IMG/VR virus record: IMGVR_UViG_3300025120_000303
Location: 1 to 31,230 of that record
From: a virus
Strand: one strand, 5' to 3'
DNA: 31,230 bases
The notes under the pieces were generated by a model. It did no database searches. It had not been told where the DNA came from and was given only the letters and a program-made list of their open reading frames with translations. The first letter of the stretch is position 1. Each line of letters opens with the position of its first letter. Below, piece after piece: positions 26,201 to 31,230 of the stretch. The position numbers were made by a program, and so were the translations under genes.

Positions 26201-26497
26201 ACCAGTTAAAACTGTGCCTGTTGTAAATTGTGCTAAAGTATTTGAACTTGAAATACTTGTTAATTTAATTGAATAGTAATCTGTGTCAATAGATACTTGA
26301 CCAGGAATAATCATTGCTCCTTTTTTGAACAGATGATCGCCAACTCTTTCAATTTGGTTTTGTAATATTGTTTGTGACTGTGTTAATTCTCTCGCTTGAA
26401 CTGCAAATGACGGTCTGAAAAGTATTCTATGAAACTTTTTTGACTCTGTAAAGTCATCATAATAAGGCGAGAGGTTAAAGTCTGTTGGACTTGGCAT
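20216..26497 (-). CDS. Giant DUF4815-type baseplate/fibre structural protein (2093 aa)
   Basis: A 2093-residue protein, by far the largest here. The N-terminus (about 1-75), DFNLSPYYDDF, KKFHRILFRPSFAVQARELTQSQTILQNQIERVG, is the DUF4815 signature common in marine T4-like phages. Beta-rich modules follow, including three copies of an F-T/S-x-G-x-x-I/L-T/S-G-x-T/S-S-G/S-x unit (about residues 90-105, and again near genomic 25080 and 24740). About residue 1495 there is a QDGGGGRDGGGDPLAQSF hinge, then a domain with FITSMNAYFATKS and VRAEIRNMVNGYPGQKV. Near the C-terminus is one copy of the DGST/SGTTLT Ig-like module. It lies just after gp8, so a baseplate-attached fibre or spike is likely. Exact T4 counterpart uncertain. 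Confidence 0.85.
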   Translation of the reverse strand: MPSPTDFNLSPYYDDFTESKKFHRILFRPSFAVQARELTQSQTILQNQIERVGDHLFKKGAMIIPGQVSIDTDYYSIKLTSISSSNTLAQFTTGTVLTGGTSGVIAEITGTDATDGTDPNTLYVKYNKTGTNNTSFVFSDGETITGTNSDSVSLSAVVATTHTGSAAKIQSGVYYINGFFVQIDTSTLILDKYTNAPSYRVGFSVTESFVTPNDDNSLNDNAAGSSNSNAPGAHRFKILLALAKKTLSSTEDENFYEIARVEEGITKSIVRNTEYAVLEDTLARRTFDESGDYVLTNPDFDVREHLISGNNRGIYTSGNGGLATKLALGVSPFKAYVKGYESERIGTTFVDVEKARDFETANNHKTRFNIKNFISVNNVYGQPDIGFVSGDVEAFKTVNLFDTATAVRGTQQSTVGTTVPQIGRAKSRGFETVSATEASDINATSSIYRHFLFDIEMFTHLNLTTSASFTTGEVISGATSGATGIVQSITATKSAAATSISVADPGIVTLNAHGFNDGQQITISGGNFQIASGAYTPGVFTVRNATTNTFALFGADGTTSQNVTAHTTGPTMAHTVCVVSNVEGTFSAGEIITGATSSASATIQADTLGLKGVSTRDITAVKQIGMAGSPAYTSDADTTSTYGTNTTITGNVTVANSDATVFGKGTNFTTDLKIGDSVEFKNNAGGTVSGTVKYIVSQTELELSANVGGSDVSTASVLTRKRSKLTNPENNTSIFNLPHITIKTLKTTANSGATDTNFNVRRNFTGTLSSNGDVTITAGTNETFASNASDDFTVTVMTTGSGGTGAVGDVLNLSGNNHEGDALFVLGGSPTGKTLTLDFGANFAGHKVKILATVVRTVAGSKTKTLSSASTVNISSQTIIESGVIGLAKADIFKINNVYMSPAFGTTATSSHTDITSRFDLDNGQRDNFYDIGRLKLKPGALKPTGQLLVNFDFFSHGSGDYFDVDSYAGVIDYEDIPSYTSDTTGDKVELRDSLDFRPRVDDASTINSGTSDRSFDGTGASTIDIPQFNSDITTDFEFFLNRIDKIFITRNGVIKVLKGASAISPLEPGNLDGHLLLATLTIPSYTLKTSDVIVDKEDNSRYTMRDIGSLENRIKNVEYYTQLSLLEADAQSLQIQDDDGLDRFKNGFVVDNFSGHNVGDVGNNDYKLSIDRARGEARTPFNEDVVELEEVDDDLTAILAADRTAANYAKTGDLVTLPYTEATYIEQPYATKTENLNPFLVFDWIGDIALDPPVDEWKETRVAPELVLNVNGTFDNLREELGLSNNSQEIPVGTEWNEWQDQWSGNPRSSQRWQGNALVQSTSTDVVQTRAGVRTTIVPQSVRQSLGARVMSVNFIPFIRSRTIEFQAYGMRPNTKVFGFFDNIAIAAYITPDGGSLGGSIVTDVNGYVKGTFAIPDPNNTSNPKWRTGKRVFRLTASSTNNQDRTNVATSAEADYDAKGLLETTQEAIISTREARTVRTTVTSTQSTTRTASRVVAIRQPARQDGGGGRDGGGDPLAQSFIVDDADGIFITSMNAYFATKSSTIPVRAEIRNMVNGYPGQKVIPFAQKYLNPGSVNTSTDGSTATTFTFDSPVYLQEGVEYCMVLYSDSTDYTAYIARLGEKALDSDRTVSKQPSSGVLFKSANYRTWTPEQMEDMKFVLKKAVFDTSASGTLSLANASLPVKTLNSNPIRTFNGTGLIRIFHKNHGMHSLTDNVTIAGVAAGTYNGIAHSAINGTYTSISNITLDSYDITTAGTANATGDVGGSVVTATQNRLFDVLQPQIGSVVHPDTALSGTMRTTSGKSVHGSETAFSLQSTADTENIVLGDNYYFDNPRLVASDINQTNEMSGSKSLVINLVMSSSNSNLSPVIDLKRINSFAISNRLNNPTVSSTSTLTGDGSTVAFTISGTPSSVHILSVKKDGKKLQPIDDFTVSGTTLTMGVAPASGSKIIAKITNTVDFEEDTATEGGSSAGSYITKPINLSNTSTALDIRLAASVRSTSSIKCFFRLSGGEETRRIEDIPFTPFNSDGTSDVSVDPSTGDVVLDLDFKDHKFSKKDLPEFTSFQIKVIFNGTVSALPARLKDFRAIALAV

Positions 26498-26508
26498 TTA
26501 TATTCCCT

Positions 26509-27969
26509 CTAAAATTCAATTATTAATTTAACATTCTCGGTTTGGTCTGAAGCTCTTGTAATAGGTGCTCTATTTTCTACATAAAGAACATCACCTGTAT
26601 CAGCATCTAACTCACCAGCATTATAACCACTAGTGAATGCAATACTATCAACTGTTGTTGAAGAAGATGATGGAGTTGAAGTGACACTAGAGCCTTGACC
26701 TGTGATTACATTCGCACCTGAAAACGCTGTGGCATTACCATTAACATCTACACCAGCATCGTTGAATCTTGTTTGTATGTAATAAAGAATATTATTTGAA
26801 CTATCCCATTCTACAACTTTACCGACTGCGCCAGTTGTTGCTTGATTAATTTCTTCATCTACAGTATAATTACCTGATGGACCACTTACTAATACAGCTT
26901 TTGTAGCTCTTACAGTAGCTGCTGTAGCGGCAGAACCACCTGACTTAGGATCTCTCATTAGTGCAACTCGTCTAAAATCATTTGCTGTTGTAAAGTCACC
27001 AGAGTTTGCTGCTTCACTAGCTTCAAAGTTAGTGTTTAACATTACATAATGTCCACCTAATTCTATAACTGCGTTTTTACCGTGTCCACCTTTTGGCTCA
27101 ATAATAACATCTAACTCAGCGCCTGATAAACTTGATGCGCCAGCTGCTATTATATCAGCAAGTCTAATAGAAGCAAAAGTATAACCTGTACCTGGAGTTG
27201 TCACAGTCACTGCTGTCACTGCGCCACCTGCTACTGTCACAGATGCAACACCACTTGCGCCATCACCTCTGATTGCAACGCCTGTATGTGTACCATTAGT
27301 ACCACCAGAACCAGCTGTTTTAATTTTAACTACATTTACAGCACCATCTACTGCTGCGGCAGCAACTGTAGAATTTGTTGCAACTGCCATGAAATCTGTT
27401 GATAGAAAGTTTGCTGCTTGAGCTGCTGATAGAGAATACATAAATTTCCATTTGTATCCATCTCCAGTTGATAGAATAGATGTTGATGTTCCAGTAGGTT
27501 CTACTGTTGAAGCAGCATTACCATTGTTATCTAAACATTTGTAAATATGATTTGCACTTGATAGTACATAAAAAGTAGCGTCAAATAAAGTAGTCGCACC
27601 ACTATTTGCTGCTTGTATTGAAGTACCACCTGTTATTCTATTTCCATAATCGTGTCTATAATAATCATAGACTGTACCTGTTGCCCAATTTCTTCTTGGT
27701 ATAACAAATGAAATATCTGAACTAGTAATTTTCTTAGCAGCCAACATATCGTCAAAATAAAAGAACTCATCTTGTATAGAATCAACTGGTGTTAAAGGAG
27801 TTGTATCAGTTCCTTCATTAGTTGTTCTTAAATCACCTCTTGTTAAAGTAGCAAAAGGTTGAGGTCTTCCTATACCCATGTAATACACATTTGCTCCAGA
27901 TTCAGTAAAAGATTCTGAAAACTGTTCTGCGTTATGTATTCTAAATTTATTTGTTATTATTGCTGGCAT
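26509..27969 (-). CDS. gp8: Baseplate wedge protein, gp8-like
   Basis: A 486-residue homologue of T4 gp8 (334). The N-terminus AIITNKFRIHNAEQF, then MGIGRPQPF and PVDSIQDEFFYFDDMLAAKKITSSDISFVIPRRNW, aligns with T4 (AIVTSKFR, ITFGRSEPW, TDSV...VIPRRDW). The C-terminus GDVLYVENRAPITRASDQTENVKLIIEF aligns with T4 GEMIYMENRPPIIMAMDQTEEINILFTF. Between them lies extra sequence, including an inserted beta module (about residues 218-300; VTVAGGAVTAVTVTTPGTGYTF). gp8 is a core component of the six baseplate wedges. A late promoter at 27986-27993 and AAGGAAAGAAAATG precede it, and the giant DUF4815 gene follows. Confidence 0.92.
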   Translation of the reverse strand: MPAIITNKFRIHNAEQFSESFTESGANVYYMGIGRPQPFATLTRGDLRTTNEGTDTTPLTPVDSIQDEFFYFDDMLAAKKITSSDISFVIPRRNWATGTVYDYYRHDYGNRITGGTSIQAANSGATTLFDATFYVLSSANHIYKCLDNNGNAASTVEPTGTSTSILSTGDGYKWKFMYSLSAAQAANFLSTDFMAVATNSTVAAAAVDGAVNVVKIKTAGSGGTNGTHTGVAIRGDGASGVASVTVAGGAVTAVTVTTPGTGYTFASIRLADIIAAGASSLSGAELDVIIEPKGGHGKNAVIELGGHYVMLNTNFEASEAANSGDFTTANDFRRVALMRDPKSGGSAATAATVRATKAVLVSGPSGNYTVDEEINQATTGAVGKVVEWDSSNNILYYIQTRFNDAGVDVNGNATAFSGANVITGQGSSVTSTPSSSSTTVDSIAFTSGYNAGELDADTGDVLYVENRAPITRASDQTENVKLIIEF

Positions 27970-27985
27970 TTTCTTTCCTTATCAA

Positions 27986-27993
27986 TATTTATA
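27986..27993 (-). promoter_or_regulatory. T4-type late promoter before gp8
   Basis: Exact TATAAATA on the minus strand in the short gap between the chaperone-like gene and gp8, 16 bases upstream of the gp8 ATG, with AAGGA in the leader. It probably drives gp8 and the giant gene after it. Confidence 0.72.
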
Positions 27994-28002
27994 ATCGTTT
28001 TT

Positions 28003-28308
28003 TTATGGTTTCGTAGGCCATACTAAATTACTTAAATTTTCTGCTAAAGCCGAACTATCAGAAGTATCATGTTCAGCAGGTAAATTTCTAAGTTTTTCTC
28101 TATAAGCTGTCATTTCAGCAGACATTGTAAAGTCAGATAGACCCCAAATATCAGTTTCTGCTAATTTAATATTTCTTTGTTCTCTTAAATTTGCCAGAGC
28201 TCTAGTACCTGCAGCAGCAGCGTATGCCGCTTCTTCATTATCTCTAGCCGTTTCTTCGTCAGCAGTAAATTGGATTCTTACTCCATCTACTAGTTTAAAT
28301 CTTGGCAT
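28003..28308 (-). CDS. Tail fibre/tail assembly chaperone-like protein (101 aa)
   Basis: A 101-residue protein. The C-terminal half carries LREQRNIKLAETDIWGLSDFTMSAEMTAYREKLRNLPAE (about 42-80), which fits the PF16778-type pattern of phage tail assembly chaperones: R-N-x-x-L-x-x-T/S-D, a W, then an M-x-x-Y-R-x-x-L-R-x-L/I-P. In many phages such proteins are encoded next to fibre genes and help fold or assemble the fibres. Here it follows three tandem fibre-type genes and precedes gp8. Its own late promoter lies 25 bases upstream. The first 30 residues form the short strand-rich N-terminus typical of this group. Confidence 0.75.
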   Translation of the reverse strand: MPRFKLVDGVRIQFTADEETARDNEEAAYAAAAGTRALANLREQRNIKLAETDIWGLSDFTMSAEMTAYREKLRNLPAEHDTSDSSALAENLSNLVWPTKP

Positions 28309-28333
28309 TGTTAATTTTCTCCTTATTCTCTTT

Positions 28334-28341
28334 TATTTATA
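28334..28341 (-). promoter_or_regulatory. T4-type late promoter before the chaperone-like gene
   Basis: Exact TATAAATA on the minus strand in the gap between the last triplicated fibre gene and the chaperone-like gene, leaving a leader of about 20 bases with AAGGAGAAAATT upstream of the ATG. Confidence 0.72.
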
Positions 28342-28346
28342 ATAGA

Positions 28347-29000
28347 TTACGAAAGACCATACATAGTAATAAAGCCGTCTGTATAGTTTCCTGTATCTCT
28401 AAAAAATCTTATTTTTGTTATAGCTGCCGTAGTTTCAAAATAACCACCTTGTCTATAATGGTCAGCTCTTACTGCATCGTGTACTGCAGATGATTCAAAC
28501 ATAAAATATGTTGCCATTCCTACTGTATGTGGGTCAAAAAGATGAAGTGTCATACTACCAGCAGTACTGTCTTGGTTAGCCCCCTCCATGTCAAACCCCC
28601 AAAATGTACCAGTTGTTCCACCAGAAGCACCAGCAGGAGTATAAATTTGGTGTAATTGTTGAGATGAACTTGACCCTGTTCTATTAACACCACTTTGCAT
28701 TGCTAAATTAAAGTTTGTTCCATCAGAAGAACCATTCCATTTGAAATCTGGTTCTGATGTAGCATTAGGTCTACAATTAGAAGCAACAAACATATATTCT
28801 TTGTATCCACCACTGAGAGTAAAATCTGCCTGCGTAGTGCTACTTAAAACAGCGTGAGTTATTTTAGTAAAACTACCAGGAGATGCTACTCCTGATGGTA
28901 GACTTGTAAAATTAGTCATGTTTGTATTGCTTACAACCGAAGGTAATAGTTTACCTCCACTTGATAATCCGTTAGCAAATCCTCTAGCTCTAGCTCCCAT
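28347..29000 (-). CDS. Tandem fibre-type paralogue A (217 aa)
   Basis: A 217-residue member of a local three-gene family. It shares the start MGA-x-x-R-x-x-A-N, a G-L/V motif, a T/S-S-L/I-P motif (about 33-36), a central F-K/Q-x-N/S-G/S-S unit and the ending G-N-Y-T-D-G-F-I-T-M-Y-G-L. Central residues (about 95-180) diverge strongly from the other two copies. The protein is beta-rich, with no catalytic motif, and the end pattern (G-x-I-x-L-Y-G) is familiar from marine phage fibre tips. It overlaps the upstream paralogue by one base (TAATG). Likely a receptor-binding or fibre-tip subunit. Confidence 0.75.
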   Translation of the reverse strand: MGARARGFANGLSSGGKLLPSVVSNTNMTNFTSLPSGVASPGSFTKITHAVLSSTTQADFTLSGGYKEYMFVASNCRPNATSEPDFKWNGSSDGTNFNLAMQSGVNRTGSSSSQQLHQIYTPAGASGGTTGTFWGFDMEGANQDSTAGSMTLHLFDPHTVGMATYFMFESSAVHDAVRADHYRQGGYFETTAAITKIRFFRDTGNYTDGFITMYGLS

Positions 29001-29653
29001 TATGCGTCCTGAAATCCGTAAAGTTTTATTATGCCACTAGCTATATCTCCTGAACTAGCATTAATTCTTACTGCGTTTACAGCACTTGTTGTATTAATCA
29101 TACCGTGACAATGATAGTAAAAGTTTGCTTTATCTGTTTGAAAATGTACTCCATCTACTTGAAACCCTTTATTAAATGTTGTACTTGATGGATTGTATAA
29201 CCACATATATGCGCACAGACCACTATCAGAGTCATTACCTTGAGAGTGTGAAAGTCTTTGTGGACTTGTACTGTTATGTAAATCTTTATCTGTTTCATAA
29301 CTGTATGCACTTTGTCCTGCTGTTCTACTATAAGTAGATGTTGTTGCTATCCCATAACCTGATCCACCATTGATTGATGAATTAAATTGAACATTAGCAC
29401 CATCAGTTTCAACTTTTATATTAATAAATCTTAATTGATAAGTTGGATAAGTTGCAGTTATATTAGCAGTAATATCCACATTTGTTGTATTACTTGAAAC
29501 AGTAGTTGTTGAAAGTAATTTTAGAGTACCTGATTGAATACCTGCTGGTAAAGATGATATATTTCCAAAAGATTTAGTATTATTAAAAGCACTAGCTGCC
29601 AATACGCCGCTTGCGCCTATATTATTTGCCAATGCTCTAGTGACTGCTCCCAT
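29000..29653 (-). CDS. Tandem fibre-type paralogue B (217 aa)
   Basis: A 217-residue second member of the family. It begins MGAVTRALANNIGASGVL, with a SSLPAGIQSG motif near residue 33-42, a VQFNSSINGGSGY unit near 90, and ends with TSAVNAVRINASSGDIASGIIKLYGF. The middle, with GLCAYMWLYNPSS and FYYHCHGMINTT, differs from copy A but resembles copy C in the W-L-x-x-N/M-N-P motif. It overlaps both neighbours by one base, so all three are translated as a coupled set. Fibre-tip or receptor-binding role inferred; no search done. Confidence 0.75.
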   Translation of the reverse strand: MGAVTRALANNIGASGVLAASAFNNTKSFGNISSLPAGIQSGTLKLLSTTTVSSNTTNVDITANITATYPTYQLRFINIKVETDGANVQFNSSINGGSGYGIATTSTYSRTAGQSAYSYETDKDLHNSTSPQRLSHSQGNDSDSGLCAYMWLYNPSSTTFNKGFQVDGVHFQTDKANFYYHCHGMINTTSAVNAVRINASSGDIASGIIKLYGFQDA

Positions 29654-30318
29654 TAGCTTTGATCCAATCCGTAAAGCGTTATTACGCCTGTTTGTAAATT
29701 ACCTGAGTTAGGACTTATTCTAAATCCTGTGACAGCAGAAGTTTGATTCATAAAACCATTAAACATATGTGCTATTGTTCCATCAGTTGATCCAGCAATA
29801 TCATTTATACTTCCCCAAAATCTTCCATGATAAGTTTTATATGAAGTTGTCATATGTGGATTCATAATCCATAACCAACCATTCATACATTCCTCATTAG
29901 CATTTCCTGCATCTCTAAAAAATTTATGATTTCCAGTATCGTTAGTTGCTTGATGATCTGTTCTATATTGATGTTGTCCATAAGACCCATTTTTTGAACT
30001 TAAAAATTCATTACCACCACCATACTTTGGAACATTCCAATCTGACCCATTTGATGTAGCAGAAAATTGTATGTCTGCGCCATCAGCAGATGGGTGTACT
30101 TGATTAAATGTCATTAAGTAAGCTTTGTGGGTTCCTATTGAAGTAAACTCTATTGTTGAACTATCACTACAAGTTTGTTTTTGTACTATTGTAAATGACC
30201 CACCACCAGCTCCTGGTATTGATGTGACATTGGCTAGAGAAGCATTTTCTAATACTGATCTATGTAAAACACCACCTGTTAAAACATTGAAAGCTAAATT
30301 TCTAGTTATCGCACCCAT
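29653..30318 (-). CDS. Tandem fibre-type paralogue C (221 aa)
   Basis: A 221-residue third member of the family. It begins MGAITRNLAFNVLTGGVLHRSV, with TSIPGAGGG near residue 32-40 and ADIQFSATSNGSDWNV near 86-101, and ends with TSAVTGFRISPNSGNLQTGVITLYGLDQS. It shares WLWIMNPHMTT with the corresponding motif of copy B. It starts one base after the stop of the cupredoxin-like fibre gene, so all four fibre genes are contiguous. No enzyme motif. A likely surface-exposed fibre component. Confidence 0.75.
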   Translation of the reverse strand: MGAITRNLAFNVLTGGVLHRSVLENASLANVTSIPGAGGGSFTIVQKQTCSDSSTIEFTSIGTHKAYLMTFNQVHPSADGADIQFSATSNGSDWNVPKYGGGNEFLSSKNGSYGQHQYRTDHQATNDTGNHKFFRDAGNANEECMNGWLWIMNPHMTTSYKTYHGRFWGSINDIAGSTDGTIAHMFNGFMNQTSAVTGFRISPNSGNLQTGVITLYGLDQS

Positions 30319-30319
30319 A

Positions 30320-31230
30320 TTAGTTTAACCTTAGTAATCTTATGCTAATCTCAGCAGATGCTGCTGGAGCAGTCACAAATGTTAGAGTTGTACCTGAAAC
30401 TGAATAGTCATCAGCAGGTGTCATTAATACACCATTGACTGTCACAATTAAATCGGCTGCTGTTCTTCCAGCTGCGATTGTGACTGCTACTGTTGACCCA
30501 TCACCTACTGCTGTTGTATTAGTATATGTAGCAGAACCTGATAACGGTAAATATCTAATTGAAATTTCATTACCTGCGCCTGGCGCAGCAGCAAATGTTA
30601 ATGTAGTACCTGAAATTGTATAGTCAGTAGTAGGAACGAATAATAATCCGTTTACTGTCACAATTACATCATTAACTGATCTACCAGCTGAAATAGTTGT
30701 TGTAGTTGTAGAACCATCTCCTGTAGCAGTACCATTTGAATATGTTAAGTCACCATTTGAAAATCCACCAACGACTTGTATAACATGACCCATGTATGCG
30801 TGGCTAGAACATTGATAGTATAATGTTAAAGGTGTATCTTTATCAATAACTATTTGAGTATAAGCACCACTACTTCCTGGTGTACCATTTGTAGTGACAC
30901 CTGTTGTATATGCTTCAGCTTTAGCTGGGTCTTGGTAAAATCTTAAAGGGTGTGTTGCGTTTGTATTGTTTGCTTGGTCAAATCTATATATACCTGGTGA
31001 TAATTGTAAAGCTGGACCTTGGTCACCATCTAAAACAAATTTGTTTGATGAACCTGTACCATTATAATAATGTTCTGCTGCTTGAGCGGCAACTGTCACT
31101 ACTATGGTTTTTGTAGGTGTAGCTGAAGATGATCTATGAGATATATAACCTACATCTCTAACCACTGCGTTTGCTTGGTCTAAATCTGTACCACCAGAAA
31201 ATCCTGTTAATGTAATTGTATTACCAGAAA
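30320..31230 (-). CDS. Partial fibre-like protein with cupredoxin-like domain and two Ig-like repeats
   Basis: The reading frame is open to the right edge, so the true start lies outside the window. A GTG at 31165 is only internal; in-frame codons upstream read TLTGFSGGTDLDQANAV, a normal continuation. The first domain (about 31090-30770) has a cupredoxin-like pattern: His at 30950-30952 (HPLRF), then 47 residues later Cys at 30809-30811, His at 30800-30802 and Met at 30791-30793 (CSSHAYMG), the ligand order of type-1 copper proteins. Two tandem 60-residue Ig-like modules (DGST...VNG...DY-S/T-x-SGTTLTF) follow. No signal peptide can be judged. The copper function is inferred from motif only. 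Confidence 0.72.
   Translation of the reverse strand, partial: SGNTITLTGFSGGTDLDQANAVVRDVGYISHRSSSATPTKTIVVTVAAQAAEHYYNGTGSSNKFVLDGDQGPALQLSPGIYRFDQANNTNATHPLRFYQDPAKAEAYTTGVTTNGTPGSSGAYTQIVIDKDTPLTLYYQCSSHAYMGHVIQVVGGFSNGDLTYSNGTATGDGSTTTTTISAGRSVNDVIVTVNGLLFVPTTDYTISGTTLTFAAAPGAGNEISIRYLPLSGSATYTNTTAVGDGSTVAVTIAAGRTAADLIVTVNGVLMTPADDYSVSGTTLTFVTAPAASAEISIRLLRLN
30323..30730 (-). repeat. Two tandem Ig-like modules (protein level)
   Basis: Two copies of about 62 residues at 30545-30730 and 30323-30517. Each reads G-D-G-S-T, then I-S/A-A-G-R, I-V-T-V-N-G, D-Y-S/T-x-S-G-T-T-L-T-F and E-I-S-I-R. Single relatives occur in the 80-residue protein (18858-19100) and the 2093-residue protein (about 20640-20815). 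Confidence 0.85.

Noticed and set aside
26495-26502. Late promoter overlapping the 2093-residue gene start
   Set aside because: The minus strand reads TATAAATG, with the final bases being the start codon itself; no leader would exist, so it is probably chance.
28347-30318. Diversity-generating retroelement acting on the triplicated fibre genes
   Set aside because: No reverse transcriptase, template repeat or adenine-biased variable region is visible in the window; simple duplication and divergence explains the pattern.
31163-31165. GTG as start of the rightmost gene
   Set aside because: The frame stays open upstream to the window edge with fibre-like sequence, and no ribosome binding site precedes the GTG.
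1-31230. tRNA genes, insertion sequences, integrase or homing endonuclease
   Set aside because: None was found by eye; all reading frames are accounted for by phage structural, packaging and oxygenase genes, and gaps are too short for hidden mobile elements.

Overview
The window is part of the late structural region of a T4-like contractile-tailed phage (a myovirus). Every gene I accept lies on the minus strand, so the reading order runs from right (31230) to left (1). The DNA is strongly AT-rich, genes are packed end to end with many TAATG or ATGA overlaps, and T4-type late promoters (TATAAATA) sit in front of gene blocks. Head, neck and tail proteins resemble T4 gp8, 13, 14, 15, 16, 17, 18, 19, 20 and 67, in the style of marine T4-like phages. 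The low GC, the many 2-oxoglutarate/Fe(II) oxygenases and the marine-type fibre modules suggest a phage of an AT-rich marine bacterium such as SAR11/Pelagibacter or a picocyanobacterium. The host is an inference; nothing in the window identifies it directly.

Layout in transcription order. (1) 31230-28347: a fibre-like protein cut by the window edge, with a cupredoxin-like copper motif and two Ig-like repeats, followed by three tandem paralogous fibre-type genes. (2) 28308-26509: a tail-assembly-chaperone-like gene and baseplate wedge gp8. (3) 26497-20216: a 2093-residue DUF4815-type baseplate/fibre protein. (4) 20216-17329: small structural genes and a 505-residue Ig plus glycine-rich adhesin, closed by a strong terminator. 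(5) 17249-14046: an unknown gene and four consecutive 2OG-Fe(II) oxygenase genes. (6) 14012-11034: three fibre or structural genes, one with an exact 22-residue coiled-coil repeat. (7) 11000-8582: neck genes gp13, gp14 and gp15. (8) 8564-5014: the packaging genes gp16 and gp17, interleaved with two more oxygenases and a ParB-like gene. (9) 4892-2400: sheath gp18 and tube gp19, ending in a terminator. (10) 2328-7: portal gp20, prohead core gp67 and two small genes. At the far left an ATG on the minus strand (bases 4-2) probably starts the next gene, which in T4-like phages would be the prohead protease or core region.

Taken together, groups 7-10 build and fill the head and form the neck and tail. 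Groups 1-4 and 6 supply the baseplate and host-recognition parts. The six oxygenases lie among virion genes and may hydroxylate virion, host or surface molecules; their substrates cannot be read from the sequence. The most unusual features are the complete His-Cys-His-Met copper ligand set in a fibre protein, six oxygenases in about 10 kb, the triplicated fibre genes with conserved ends and divergent middles, and short modules shared between otherwise unrelated fibre genes. There is no gene-free stretch over 300 bases; the largest gap (4893-5013) holds a late promoter and a hairpin. I saw no tRNA, CRISPR array, insertion sequence or integrase.
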